From Rhodamnia argentea (taxonomy: Eukaryota > Streptophyta > Magnoliopsida > Myrtales > Myrtaceae), in contig NC_063153.1 of the NCBI RefSeq assembly GCF_020921035.1, positions 7,068,001-7,132,000 of the forward strand: 64,000 nucleotides of DNA, in the 5' to 3' direction. This document shows, one piece after another, positions 12,229-25,874 of the stretch. The translations under genes and the position numbers were made by a program. The notes under the pieces were generated by a model. The model ran no database searches. It was not told the DNA's origin and was given only the letters and a program-made list of their open reading frames with translations. Each line of letters starts with the position of its first letter. The first letter of the stretch is position 1.

Positions 12229-14780
12229 GTTGGAACAGGGAAGTATAGAGGCTTGTTGGCCATTACAAATTGCATTACCGGTCTGAAGGTCGTGCTTTCA
12301 CATTGGCCAAGGAAAGGTACTGTCATTGTTTTTCATAAACAATACACACATGGTGAACTCTATTTTGGTTAGATTACTCTGACACTCCCTTAATTTTATT
12401 TAAATTGCATGCCCTGCTACTGTGGGAGAGTAAAACATTACATGACAGTCTAAGTTGTTTTGAAATTTATAGGATTTACGAGATGATTCAGTGTCAATTA
12501 CGATTGGTTTGATTAGGTTGACTATTTTATTTTATTCTTTGAATGTGGGAAGTGGTGGTCTTTTTCATGGTAGAATTCCAGCAATGAGGTTAATTTGAAG
12601 GACTTATTTGGGGTACATGGGCTATTTAGCTAGTCCCTGACTATATAGTCACCTTGGGAATGCATTATGTGAGGCATATACCACGTTGATGTGAATGTGG
12701 TGCCATCATCTAATGAAGGGAACTTATACTACCATAGGATTTCTTTTTGGCACGATTTATGCAAGTGAGCATTCCTGAACGTTAGCAGTTTGATGCTTTT
12801 AGGCCACTTTTTAACAGCAATTGTCCAGTTCTTGCAGGAATATGCAATCTGCTGGAAAGAGTTAGCATCTATTGGTTTGGACAATATTGAGGCCTATTGA
12901 TATGCCTATAGACCACGTGCTGACCATGCCGGATTGAGTGGATACATCTCTTGGACCACTATATTTGTGGAGACACTTCAACAACAGTCAGCATGACATT
13001 TGTGGACTGCTTGCACAAGGAGAAATTTCTTCCAGGCATTAAAGTTGACAATGTTTATTTGGAGGGTTGCTACTTTTACGTGTCAACAGTAATGCTAAAT
13101 AGTTACTAATGCATTCATTGTAGGGGTTTGGTTCATCTTGTTGGCTGGATCAAGTAATGAATCTTTGCCCAGGCTTGGATCAATTGGCTTCGGAGGTTGT
13201 TTACTTCATCCTTAAATGAACTTTTTCCTGATCTACTTAGTCTAGCCGTAGTGTATGAATTTGGTACGAATGATTTCTACCACAAATGGAATTGGCTTTC
13301 ACTGTTCTATTGGCTTAGGATGGTGCTATAGAACTCTTTCACAGCTTCTCTGACCTTCCTTGCAATTTAAGTTGTGTAGTTCAGGGGGAAGGCAAATTCA
13401 GATGGACCCTGACCTTGAATAGGACTTTTTCGACCAAATTGTTCTCTCATGAGCTGTTACTGAAATCTGCCGAAGGGTCCTACTTTTCCCTGTAAATTGA
13501 ATCAGAGTCTAGATTTCTGTAAAAGTTGCTTTCTTTATTTGGAAGGCTGTTTAAGAGAATAATCTAGTTTTTTGGATTCTCAGTGTAGACTGCAGTTTGC
13601 TTGATGCTTTTTGTGTAAGTGCGTATCTTAGCCATTTGGCCACATCCTAATTCATTGCCTCAGACTGAGTGCTGCACAATGTTGTATTGGTGGAACTTGA
13701 ATGCATTCAGTGGGCTAAGGCTTCTATGTCAGCAAAGAATTTTAGTCTTGGAAAGGAATTTCTTTTGTAAATAACGAAAATAGAACCTACTTGCTACTAT
13801 CCCTCTGACAATTTTATCATATATGGAGGGAGAGAATTTGAGGGCTTCTAAGAGTCTAGAGTATACTTTTTTTTTCATGTAAAGAATCATGGTTATGAGT
13901 GTTGAATTTCTGAATTATTGAAAAGAACACTTTGTAGTATGGATAGTTAGACTTTCCAGACTTTTTTTTTTTCCTTACATTCGATCGAAAAGGATGGGAT
14001 AAACTCAAATTTCAGTCAATGATGGTCGAGCCACTTTATTAATGCTTACAAGTACACTGTGCAATCAGCTGAATACAATTTCGAACTGGAAAAAGTGGAT
14101 TCTAATGTTAAACAGACATCTAAAATAACTGATTCTGATAAATTAGCACAACTAAAGCAGGTTCCGGTTCATATTCATACATACATTAGGCCAGCACTGA
14201 CCTGTCAGTTCATTTCCGTTGATTTTTCTTTGTCCTGACGACTGCTACTTATGATAGTGCATATTCCATGTTTGATAATCTGTTTACTTGAACAAATAGA
14301 GATACCTTTGTAATTTTAAAATGAAGAAGCACTTAACTGAAAAATGCCGTTTTCATCTGGTATTTGGCTAATTGTTGAGGATGTCCTCGCTGGCAGGATA
14401 ATGGTCTTTTGCCCGTTGGTGAACCTGAGATTATTCTTCATGGGGACAACCTAATTCAGAGGACTCTCCAAGTGGCATAAAAGGTTTTGTCCTGGGGATT
14501 GCTTTGATTTGGCTGAGAAAGATCTTATGTTTAAGGGAGTCATGCTGAACACAAAGAGAAGGCTTCTCCGGAAAGGTGATAGCACCCTCGCAACGCCGAC
14601 GAGGAGAGTTCCTCCTGCTGATCCAGGAATTTTGATATGGAGGCATAAACTTGCAATCATGTGATGAACTCATGTGGATGATTTTATGTCTTTCATCTTT
14701 TCTGAAAAAAATCTTAACTACACGAACAACAATGCGCCGTGGGAAATATTTGCCTATGCCCGTCCAGTTCATTGTGAACA
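12229..14780. other. 3' flank of the PPR gene and intergenic spacer
   Basis: No coding frame with recognisable homology on either strand. Base composition is ordinary for plant intergenic or UTR DNA, with short T runs near 13866 and 13962. The first ~200 bases may be 3' UTR. Confidence 0.5.
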
Positions 14781-14788
14781 CTGCGAAT

Positions 14789-15359
14789 TAAGAGTGAGCA
14801 AATCGGACCGCCTAAACCGGGAATCGCCCGAACCAAACCGGATTGGTGGTCTAGTTCCTGGCTCTAGATGGTCCGGTCCGGTTCCCGGTTCTTAATATTG
14901 GAACAGATGGCCGGACGGTCCAGTTCCCTATTCCAAGGACATAGGACTGGATTGCTCGGACCGGTCATGTCAATTTTTTTTAAAAAAAAATGTAAAAATA
15001 ATGTTTATTCTTTAGGGTTTCTTTCTTTCTTTTTCTATTTTGTGATTGCCTCCTCCTGTTATTGAGGAGGGAAAAATCTTAATGAGTAATTAAATCACAT
15101 TCAAGAACTAAAATTAGAGTAAAGAAATAGCGATGAATCCTAAAAAAGGAAAAGATACTCTATATCTTGGGCACATGCGGAAATTTGTCGTGTTATTGGT
15201 TCTTTGGAACCTATTGGGAACCGGACCGGACCGGCTTGGTTTCTGGTTCCCAAGATGGCCGGTCCGGTCCTAGATTCCGGAAAATGAGAACTGGGACCAC
15301 CTAGTCCAGCTCTCGATTCTTGAGGAGAATCGGACCGAACCGAAAATCGATCACCCCTA
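14789..15359. mobile_element. hAT-like non-autonomous element (MITE)
   Basis: The right end reads TCACCCCTA, which inverts to TAGGGGTGA, a common hAT terminal sequence. The left end TAAGAGTGAGCA is a decayed version. The flanks are CTGCGAAT (14781-14788) and TTGCGAAC (15360-15367), an 8-bp target duplication with two mismatches. The interior is filled with GGTCCGG and CCGGACC words in opposite orientations and has no open reading frame. An old insertion, about 571 bp. Confidence 0.72.
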
Positions 15360-16483
15360 TTGCGAACTATAACCATCGAGTTGGCTGAAAACGTAAATGT
15401 TCGTCTAGCAACTTGGTTATAGGCTTTTCAGTAAGTCATAGACGCATGTTAAAGTGGTTGTTAGACTGTCGAGTTTTCTTTTGAATGTGCATGACAACTT
15501 TGAACAGCTCTTTATACTGTTGAATAATTAAAAGCTTTAACTTTGCAAATACTCGAGCTCTGTTTGAAGAGATCTGAAGAAGAGGGATAGAAAGAGAATT
15601 CTCAAGGATCGTGAGAATAGAGCCCATGGGCATTGGAGGTGGTCAAAAGGAGCTCGCAAACTTTGTGCTGAAGTTAAGGGCGCCAGAGCTAAACTGGAAA
15701 ATCGAATCCGAACCGAAATTTCATACATTTTCGATTTGGTTCGGGTTTCGATTTGGTTAACATAACCGCAACCAAAATTCTCAATAAAAACTGAACATAC
15801 AACTTGAAATCTCTCCTTTTTCTCGTCCCTCTCAAAATCACCTTGAGCCACAGTCTTTCTCTCTCTTCTCCGTTCCGAAGACCCAAACTAAGCATTCGAT
15901 GCGAAAGCTTCTTTTACTCTTTCCTCTCGACTAGACGAGTGACCCCGAAGGCAATTTGGGTGGGTTTGGACAATAGTATCTGGGAAACATGATCGGAGAA
16001 TTAGGAAAACGAAATCGTTTTAGGAAATAGATTTCTGTTCTAAATCTGTTCTCGAAAAAAAAAAAGAAAAAAGTATATGATATGTGAGGCCGTGGCAGAG
16101 AGTCACGGTGAGTGGTGGGGGGAAGTTAGTAATGAATATTTTGACGAGTCACCTCACCCATGTGGGCATGAACAGCAGGAGCGACAGGGCTTGAGATCAT
16201 CTGTCGCTACTGGTCCCAAATTCACCTGCAGCCGGACTTCTATAGGAAATATCATTTACTGCAGCGGCAGTTCATCGAAGAAGAGATTGCGTCTTCTGTG
16301 TGAAATCAGGATGACAACGACGCCACTCGACTCTCACTAACTTGTTCGACGGATCAAAGTGGAACGGTTGGATGACGTGGATTAGAAAATTGCAGCAAAG
16401 GAAAAGGGGCAGAAATTTGTCTCTCTCTTTCTCTCTCTCTTTTTTTTTTTACGGAGAAAAAAAAAAGCCTCTAAAATCTTGGA

Positions 16484-16808
16484 ATTATCATAAATTTTTG
16501 TTGTGATGTCGAGAACTCCAAATTTGTATACCTGTGAAATATTTATGCTTCGTCAAGGTTCTACCGATGAGGACCGTCGGAGAACAAATGGTGTTGACAC
16601 GATGCCGACGTGGTTTCAGGGAAATAAAGATGACGTTTTGGTTGAAAAACCATCTTATGAAACCGTCACGGAGAGTAAATATGTCGTGTGGATACAAGTT
16701 TGTGAATTGTTTTATGTCACGAAAAAAAATTTAGGATAAATATGGCACGGTGGGCATGCTTTGAAATCTTCAATGTCGCAAAAAAAAAAAAAGTTCATGA
16801 TAATTCTA
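16484..16808. mobile_element. Candidate decayed inverted-repeat element
   Basis: The left end GGAATTATCATAAATTTTTG and the inverted right end GAATTATCATGAACTTTT are near copies. Both are followed inward by TGATGTCGA- or GACATTGAA-like words and then by a word like ATATTTATG or ATATTTATCC. No clean target duplication was found. It may be a distant relative of the element at 59898-60504, which shares 'accTGTgAcAAAtttA'-like words. Confidence 0.4.
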
Positions 16809-17399
16809 TCAAAGCAGACATAATTTAAGGATTTTTTTTTTGTTGTGGTCGTTTTCCTTTTTTTTTTTTTTTTTGGTCATCAAATGCGCGATAAAAGTCT
16901 ACCATCACTTATCAAACATGCTTGACCGGTAGAAATTTCGTTTAACGATTGCTTTGGAGAATGCCCTTTTTTTTTTTTTGGTGACTTAGGGAAGTCCACA
17001 TGGCGGGCAAATGGGGGTAAATCCTGGGGGCAACACGTGCTAGCCACCAAACACATGTCACTGGTTAATTCACCCCGCAACGCCTTCGAGATTCGAACAC
17101 TCGACCTTTTGTGAGAGGAAGGTGAGTGGTTCGAGAATGCTTTTTCAATATTACTTAACGAGAAAATATTCGATTTTTCGAAATGTCAATTGTGCACGTC
17201 ACGAGGACAATCGATGCTTTGAAAACTGCAGCATTTCTTTATTTGGTCGCTCCAGTAGCATCGGGTTTTGTAAAGAAATCTTTATTGTAACGCTTCGTTT
17301 CAAAACAAGTTTTTCTTAATCGGTTGTTTGAAAAAGTGTCATTAGGCACTCCAATGTTGAGAGACCTTTTTCTCTCCTCGCAGTCTCTCTCTTCCATGC

Positions 17400-17880
17400 T
17401 TGCCGTTCCGATCCCAACGACGGAGCTGCGATGTGGAAGACCTTCGCCTCGATGGCGAGATTGAGGCGGCGGTTGAGCTCGCCGGCGACGAGGAGGGCCG
17501 CGAGCTCGAGCTGGAGCTCGGTCATGGCTCGCGAGCTTCGAGCTCGGCCGAGGCCGGTGGGCTCCAGCCTCGCCACAAGTGGTGACTTGGTCCAGTCACC
17601 AACGGCCCCGTCACTGTGGTCCTCCCCGAGCATCTTGATGCACCGCAAGTCGTCACACGATAGCCTTTTTCCAGTGCGGGGATCGCGAGCCCCAGCGGCT
17701 CTCGGCCCGCCACCTCCTTCGCCACCACCGCGCAACCGTGCTCCTTCGCCAGGTTGTGGGCGTGTGCGCGCAGAGCGCCATGGCCGAGATCGAGCTCGCC
17801 GGGCCGAGTCATGGCCAATCGCAGGGTGGCCGATGGAAAGAGGAAGGAGCGGCAGCCAGAGGAAGGAGGAAGGAGGAAGA
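17400..17880. repeat. GC-rich block rich in GAGCTCG/GCGAGG words
   Basis: An island of high GC in AT-rich DNA with overlapping long frames on both strands, a sign of composition rather than coding. A similar block (GGCGAGCTTGAGG, CTCGAGCTC) sits at 28510-28620. Both lie next to GGAAAAT/ATTTTC-rich DNA, which suggests the cores of related non-autonomous elements. Confidence 0.45.
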
Positions 17881-19992
17881 CGGAGAAAAGAAAAAGAAAA
17901 AGAAAAAGAAAATTAAAAAAAGGAAAAGAGAAAATATAAAAATATAATTAAAATTTTCGATTTTTAAAAAAAACGAAAAATGAAAAGAAAAAGCTGAAAA
18001 ATAAAAAACTATTAAAAGGCGTTTGTGGAGCAAAATCAAACCTAACTTTTCACGTCAAACGATAAAAAATATATTCTAGTATATTTTCAAATTTTAACCT
18101 AATGCCGGAAAATAAAGTTATTTTCTTGAAAAAAGGACTTGCAGGAAAACATTTTTCGAAAGCCTTTCATTTTTTCTTGAAACAAACGGAGTTTAAATTT
18201 CTAATAAAAGAGAAAGTAAACTCCAAGAATTTAAACTCCAAGTGTATCTTAATGATTGACGACGGATTTACCTATCTCCACCGAAAGCGATTCGCCGTAA
18301 TTTTGTGTTCTGTCACGGTAGAATAAATTTAATTAGGAGGAAAATGACTTTTTTCCAACTTGTGTTGCTTGTCACGACTATTTTGTCGGGGATTGCAACA
18401 AACAACTCGTGTGGAACGGGTTTTTTTCAAAAGAAGTCCCCTCAGATTCGAGTCATTACATCGAAATCACATGCGTATTGAAGCATCCCAAGTGATTATA
18501 TCATGCGTTCAAGACGAATATATTGACAAAACAATCGTGGGTCATCTCAATTCCTAAGTTATAATAACAACATAATGATTCCAACATTGAAAATTCTCGT
18601 GTGCCAATCATAGATGTCTTTAAAAAAAAAAAAAAAAACTATAAATTGGGACAGATGGTCAAACCCCTCCTTTTGATTTCATGATTTTGTCTGCCGGGGT
18701 TCTTCAAATTAGCGACATTTGTCCCGGTTTGCGACTAGAAGTGACACGGCCCCCACTCCCCACTCTTGATGTGAATTTCCAAAGGCATGACGTGATTCGA
18801 TCTTATATGCAGTGTACGAAGTTAAGTTCGGGCCTCAATTTTTCAATGGAATCAACGTGGTCTAAAAAGCCTCGAGTGACAATGTAATCAAACCTACCCG
18901 ACCAGGTCTGGCATGAAATTTCCGACTTGATGATTCGGTCGGTACCGATCGTCGCGCGTGTCCTGACCGTTGTTTACTTCAAACAGTGCCTGAGTTTGAT
19001 GAACTTCAATTCTCGGTTTCACGAATAAACTTGCAAAGGCCGATGTTGCTCAGCTCCACAAGTCATCGCTGTTGCCTAGCCCGCCCTCTCTCAAGTCGGA
19101 TCTTTAACATGGTTACGGGTTTAGCCAGATCTGGCACCTCCTAGAGTGGAGGCTCGACAGTCGGTCTCCGTGGTCTCCAAATGGCCGTCAAGCTCGAAGA
19201 AGCTGAACGTCTGTTGCTTTGAGGCTAACGAAATCTTGCACCACGACGAGCTCAGCTAGATAACATCTCGAGGTGACGACTCTTTCATGGTCGTCGACCT
19301 AGTCTGATATGGCCGGCCCGCCCCCGGTGAAGATCAACTCCTTGAATCCAAAATTGAGTTGTGGTTCCTTTCTCGATTGTCGATAGTCTCTGCACAAAGA
19401 TTGCGATTATCTGTTTTGGATTTCTCTCGAAATTTAGTGCAATCAAGAGCATTGGGTCATTCCTATAAAATTCCAAAATTTAGTAAATTTTAGCGAGCGC
19501 ATTTGAAATTTACCTAATGCTAGAACACGCGAGCTCAGCTCAGGCCGGCCCCAATATGTTTGATATCGCATAAGACCTCTCGGCTTCAATCCATTCATGG
19601 AACGCCTCTGTCTGCGTAGCAATATGTTATTGGCGAATAGATGTGATTAGTCAGTAAGCTTGACCATATATTGAGCCTATAATTTTTTTTCACTTAGGGC
19701 TGCCTAAAATTTAAACACATAAGCATGTCATATAACATTAAGAAGAGGGTTGAGTCGAGGCAAGCCCCGGGTCAAGAATGAAATTTGTTTATCTAAGCTC
19801 GCACATTTATGCTTGTCGGGTCCAGCGAGAATGATCAGATCTACTTACCAAACATCACAGTATGATCGAGTCCAATTCGAAGCATTTTCGTGCCTGGTAA
19901 ACTCGGCCGACCAAGCGCCGAACGCTAGCCATTGTCTTGATGGGTCTTGCATCATCCGACAATGACCGTGTCCCGGCTTCGGGACAAGGTTC

Positions 19993-20654
19993 TTGTTGGG
20001 ACTTTGGTATTCAAATCCCATAAGAAGATAAATGAGAAATAAAGGATGGAGCAAAAATCCGAACAAACATGTTTGCTTGATTTTTTCTTTGAGCAAACAT
20101 GTTCTTTTGAAAGATGTCTATTCGATTTCGTGACTTGTGTCTATTCGATTTCGTGACTCTTCATTCTATTAGAAGATGTTTGTTCGATTTCGTGACTCTT
20201 CATTCTATTGGAAGATGTCCATTCGGTTTCGTAACTCTTCATTCGTTTGAAAGAGAACCTCTCGGATTAGTAACTCTTCGTTCTCAACCTTTAGTTCGTG
20301 ACTCTTTGCATCATTGTCTATAAATAAAGCATTGACCGTCGCATAAAAAAACAACTGTCATTTTCGTCATTTATACTTCATTATTAATCATTTGTGCGAT
20401 TATTCTACGAAGTGTGCTCGAAGGTTTCTTTTGAAGAAGTATCGCTTTAGAGAAAAAGACGATCCGTTCTATCCTGGGAAGCAATTGTCTAAGAACCTTG
20501 GGTATTGATTAAGGGGACAAATTTGTCTCAAGGACACAACGTCATTTCGTTGGGCTCGGATCATTCCTCTACATTTAGATTACTTATTTACGTTTGGTTT
20601 CAGGTTTGTCGATCAACGTTATTCTATATATACGAACACTTATAGGCGACTACA
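19993..20654 (+). repeat. Copia-1 left LTR
   Basis: Contains about four tandem ~39-bp units around TTCGATTTCGTGACTCTTCA, followed by a TATAAATAAAG promoter-like box near 20318. It is about 40 bp shorter than the right LTR, one unit fewer. A weak primer-site match (GGTATTAG) lies ~20 bases inside. Confidence 0.9.
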
Positions 20655-20744
20655 ATCTTAAGACAAATTTCTTCCGGTATTAGTTGCTTGGTTCGTATAG
20701 TTGCCTTTTTTTTTATATATTAAATTCTACTTTCGTATTAGAAA

Positions 20745-23700
20745 ATGACATCAGCATCGATAACGCCTATTACATTGGTTCTGACTCATGGAGAAAAGTC
20801 AGAAAAGTTCAATGGAACTGATTTCAAGAGATGGCAACAGAAGATATTGTTCTATCTCACGACTTTGAATCTGGCAAAGTTCCTCAATGAGGATGCTCCT
20901 AAGTTGGATGAAGGAGAGGTAGATAAGGAAAGGTTTGCTGCAGTAGATGTGTGAAAGCATTCCGACTTCCCGTGTCGCAATTACATCCTTAATGGTCTCA
21001 ACAATTCCCTCTACAATGTTTATAGTCCGCTAAAAACGACTAAAGAATTATGGAAAAGTCTTGACAAAAAGTACAAAACAGAAGATGTCGGGTTGAAGAA
21101 ATTCATCATCACAAATTTCTGGACTTCAAGATGGTAGATCATAAAACTCTCTTGAGTCAAGTTCGAGAACTTCAAGTGATCATGCATGACATTCATGCTA
21201 AATGTATGGTTTTAAGTGAATCATTCCAAGTGGCTGCTTTCATTGAAATTTACTACCGTCTTGAAAAGATTTCAATAATTATCTCAAACATAAGAGAAAA
21301 GAGTTATCACTTGAAGATTTAATTATTCGATTAAGGATAGAGGAAGACAATAGACTTTCTGAAAAAAAAAAAAAGTTGTCAGAAATCCGGAGGTCTCAAG
21401 GGCCAATGTTGTTGAAGAAGGTTCGAAACCCAACAAGAAGAGGAAAAAGTACGGAGAGGGATCCACCCAAGGCTTGAAAAGGTTCATTGGCAAATGCCAC
21501 AATTATGGAAAGTCTGGATATCGTGCCAAAGACTTTAGAGCCAAGAAAAGACATAAGACTCGGACTAATGTGGTGGAACAGATTTCCAATGGCTTTGATA
21601 ATATCAATCTTACTGCTATGATATCTGAATGCAACATGGTAGGAAACCCCAAAGAATGATGGATTGATACTGGAGCAACTCGTCATATCTGCGCCAACAA
21701 GTCGATGTTCTCATCCTATACGCTTGTGGGAGGTGATGAAAAACTCTACCTGGGTAATTCATCGACCTCTAAAGTTGAAAGTCTTGGAAAGGTTGCTCTG
21801 AAGATGATATTTGGAAAAATAATGATGCTAAATAATGTGCTATATGTGCTAAATATACGTAAGAATTTAGTGTCCGGATCTCTCCTCGGCAATAATGGTT
21901 TCAAGTTGGTGTTTGTATTTGATAAGTTTGTACTCTCCAAAAATGAGATGTATATAAGAAAGGGTTACTATAGTGATGGTATTCTCAAGATGAATGTAAT
22001 GACTATTGTATCCAATGATGATATGAATAAAATTGTTTCTGTTTATGTGCTTGAGTCTCCTAATATATGGCATGCTAGATTATGACATGTTAATTATAAG
22101 TCAATAAAGAAACTAATGAATATGGGGTTATTGCCAAAGTTTGACTGTCTAAGTGAAAAGTGCCAAGTGTGTGTTGAATCTAAGTTTGCTAAGCCTCCAT
22201 TTTATTCTATAGATAATAGAATCACAAAACCTTTAGATTTAATATATACCGACATATGTGATATGAAAGCATTACCGTTAAGGGGTGGTAAGAAATACTT
22301 TATCACATTTATAGATGACTGTTCGAGGTATTGTTATGTTTATTTGCTTAGTCGCAAAGATGAGGCTATGAATGCTTTTAGAACTTATAAGTCTGAAATT
22401 GAAACTCAGTTAAATAAGAAAATTAAAATGATCAGAAGTGATAGAGGAGGTGAATATGAATTTCCTTTGAGGAACAGGTATCATTCACCAAATCACCTCT
22501 CCTTATACACCACAAGCTAATAGAGTGGCGGAAAGGAAAAATCGATCCTTAAAGGAAACAATGAATGCATTGTTGAATAGTTCCGGTTTACCACGGAATT
22601 TGTGGGGAGAAGCTGTTTTGACGGCGAATTTTATTTTAAATAGAGTACCCCACAAAAAGACACAACAAACTCCTTATGAGAAATGGAAAGGCAGAATGCC
22701 TAATTTGAAATATCTCAAAGTGTGGGGGTGTTTGGCTAATGTTGCGATTCCTAAGCCTAAAACGGTTAAGATAGGACCGAAAACTGTTGATTGTGTCTTT
22801 GTTGGATATGCTCTTAATAGTAGTGCATATCGATTTCTTGTTCATAAATCTGAGGTCCTAGATATATATGTTAATACGATCATTAAGTCAAGGGACGCTT
22901 CGTTCTTTGAAAATATATTTCCGTATAACACAGTATATGAGCCAATTGACAATGATAAGAATCCTCAGAATACTACATCCGCAAACGATCCTATGGAGGA
23001 TGAATTTCGACGTTGTAAAAGACAAATGACTTCTACGTCTTTTGGACCCGATTTTCTAACATATTTATTAGAGAATGAGCCTCGGACCTTTAAAAAGGTC
23101 GTGACATCCCCAGAAGCCTCATTTTAGAAAGAAGCTATCAATAGTGAAGTTGAATCCATCTTGTCAAACCGTATTTGAGAATTGGTTGACCTCTCTCCTG
23201 GTAATAAATCTCTACAATGTAAGTAGATTTTCAAGAAGAAGATGAAAACGGACAGAACTATTGATAAGTATAAGGCTAGACTTGTAGTAAAAGACTACAA
23301 GTAACGAGAAGGTCTTGATTATTTTGACACCTATTCACGTGTTACAAGAATTACATCTATAAGGATGCTAATTGCCATAGTGGCGGTGTATAGCTTGAAA
23401 TCCATCAAATGGACGTAAAAACGGCTTTCTTAAATGGGAATCCGGAAGAAAAAATATATTTGGAACAACTTGAAGGGTTCATTGTTCGGGGACACGAAAA
23501 AAAAGTTTGTCGACTTGTCAAGTCTCTTTATGGCTTGAAATAAGCACCAAAACAATAGCATGCCAAATTCGATCAAGTCATGTTGTCGAATGGTTTTAAA
23601 ATTAATGAGTGTGACAAATGTGTATATGTTAAAAACACTCATAAGGGCTTTGTTATTTTGTGCTTATATGTAGACGATATGCTAATAATTGGCAGCAGCA

Positions 23701-24610
23701 GTGAGATTGTTAAGGCAATGAAACGTATGCTCACAAGTAAATTTGACATGAAAAACATAGGGGTCGCAGATGTTATTTTGAGAATTAAAATCCATAAAAA
23801 ACATCCGAAGGATTAGCACTATCACAGTCTTACTATATAAAAAAGATTCTTGTAAAGTGCAAGAATCTAGACATTGTACTAGTAAAGAATCCAATAGATG
23901 TTAATCTACATCTTTCAAAGAATACTGGTGAAAGCAAGACTCAAAATGAGTATGCTAGTATACTAGGCAGTTTAATGTATGTCATGAATTGTACTAGGCC
24001 GGACATAGCTTGTGCTGTGAGAAAGCTAAGTCGATTACGGTTAGTCTAAATGAAAATTATTGGAGAGCTATGAAACGTTTATTTGGACTATTTGAAGCAT
24101 ACTGAAAATTATGCTTTGCATTACACGTACTATCCTGCGGTACTTGAAGGATACCGTGATGCAAATTGGATAACCGGCACAAGAGACACAAAATCCACAA
24201 GTAGGTATGTGTTTACACTTGGTGGGGGGCAGTGTCTTGGAAATAATACAAACAAACTTGTATTGCAAGATCTACTATGTAAGCAGAATTTATTGCTTTA
24301 GATAAGGCTAGTGAATAAGTAGAGCGGCTTCGAAATTTCTTAGAAGCCATTCCTAATTGGCCTAAACCAATGCCAGCTGTGTGTATTCATTGTGATAGTC
24401 AAACTGCAATAGGCAATGCAAGGAATGTCATGTATGATGGTAAGTCTCGACATATAAGTCGAAGACACGATCTTGTAAGAAACTACTCTCTAGTGGAATT
24501 ATCACGATTGACTATGTGAAGTCAAAAGATAATATTGCGGATCCATTAACAAAATATCTAACTAGAAAGATGGTTGTGAAAACATCAAGGGGAATGGGTT
24601 TAAGGCCTAA
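20745..24610 (+). pseudogene. Copia-1 gag-pol remnant
   Basis: Gag begins at 20745 (EKFNGTDFKRWQQKILFYL) and hits a TGA near 20952, where the family usually has Trp. The zinc knuckle near 21488 (CHNYGKSGYRAKDF) has lost Cys and His ligands. Protease carries WIDTGATRHIC at about 21660. Integrase spans about 22220-22800, with TDICDMKALP, FIDDCSRY, SDRGGEYEF and VAERKNRSLKETMN. Reverse transcriptase has KARLVVKDYK near 23270 and the active-site box YVDDM near 23670. RNase H remnants run to about 24540. Several stops fall where copia proteins have Trp or Gln. Confidence 0.9.
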
Positions 24611-25172
24611 AATATAAGTCTTCATAGCGGAAACCCTATCTAATTGATTGGAGATCCTATGATCTAGGTTTAAGGGACAACTAAGTTATGCGGGCGATGT
24701 AGAGTCTTGTCAACTCTTAACCATTCTTGTGTGAAGATAGTGCTAATATATGGAGGTTAAGCGTAAGCTTTTAATGATTCTAAATCGGGTATGCGATATA
24801 CCACATATTCAGAAATCACCTATGTGAGTGTGAAGTGAGGGCCGCTTTCGTGAGAATTGGAAAGGCCGAATTCTCTAAAGCACTCATGAAACCAAGTGGT
24901 GTTCATGGCCAAAATGAACACAACAATGAGAACCAACTTTGCTCGAGAGATAATTGTGTGATTTCTATTGTCTAGGCTTACACTAAAGGTCGACGGTTCA
25001 AGGACATCAAGTCTATCGATTGACCGAGTAAGTCCGATAGGTCTTACTAGGGAAAGTTTAAAATCTCATACTACTTATTCCAATGCAATTGTCTCTCATT
25101 GAATAATCGCATACTACATCTCATGCATTTACGAAGAGTCATGATAACCGAACTTCTCATTCATGTAGGGGA

Positions 25173-25874
25173 TTGTTGGGACTTTGGTCTTCAAATCCCA
25201 TAAGAAGATAAATGAGAAGTGAAGGATGAAGCAAAAATCCGAACAAACATGTTTGTTTGATTTTTTCTTTGAACAAATATGTTCTTTTGAAAGATGTCTA
25301 TTCGATTTCGTGACTCTTAATTCTTTTAGAAGATGTTTATTCGATTTCGTGACTCATGTTTATTCGATTTCGTGACTCTTCATTCTATTGAAAGATGTTT
25401 GTTCGATTTCGTGACTCTTCATTCTATTGGAAGATGTCCATTCGGTTTCGTAACTCTTCATTTGTTTGAAAGAGAACTGTTCGGATTAGTGACTCTTCGT
25501 TCTCAACTTTTAGTTTGTGACTCTTCGCATCATTGTTTATAAATAAAGCATTGACCGTCGCATGAAAAAACAATTGCCATTTTCGTCATTCATACTTCAT
25601 TATTCATCATTTGTGCGATTATTCTACGAAGTGCGTTCGAAGGTTTCTTATGAAGAAGTACAACTTTAGAGAAAAAGGCGATCTGTTCTTATCTTGGGAG
25701 GCAATTGTCCAAGAACCTTAGGTACCGATTGAGGGGACAAATTTGTCTTAAGAATACAACGTCATTTCGTTGGGCTCGAATTATTCTTCTACATTCAGAT
25801 TACTCATTTGCGTTTGGTTTCATATTTTTCAATCAATATTATTCTATATTTATGAATACTTATAGGGGATTACA
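25173..25874 (+). repeat. Copia-1 right LTR
   Basis: Same sequence as the left LTR with scattered substitutions and one extra ~39-bp subrepeat unit, so 702 bp. Ends TACA, then the target duplication GGTTC. Confidence 0.9.

Larger units (their letters stand above)
15368..19987. other. Intergenic, decayed repeats
   Basis: No supportable gene. Parts read as old transposon debris: Phe/Ser-rich frames near 15800-15990, a decayed inverted-repeat element near 16484-16808, a GC-rich block at 17400-17880 followed by purine-rich DNA, and a piece near 18100-18190 with GGAAAATA and AAACAAACGGAG words that occur at the ends of other elements in this window. From 18650 to 19987 I see nothing interpretable. 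Confidence 0.5.
19993..25874 (+). mobile_element. Copia-1: Ty1/copia LTR retrotransposon, complete in structure, coding region decayed
   Basis: Flanked by the 5-bp direct repeat GGTTC (19988-19992 and 25875-25879). Two LTRs of about 662 and 702 bp start TTGTTGGGACTTTGG and end TACA. A purine tract (GTAGGGGA) sits just before the right LTR. Between the LTRs come gag, protease, integrase, reverse transcriptase and RNase H in Ty1/copia order, on the plus strand. Many stops and some frameshifts show it can no longer move by itself. The exact target duplication places the first LTR base at the T before TGTTGG. Confidence 0.93.

Noticed and set aside
17431..17916. 161-codon plus-strand ORF and opposing minus-strand ORFs
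   Set aside because: High-GC block open on both strands; similar composition recurs at other repeat cores, so it was called a repeat.
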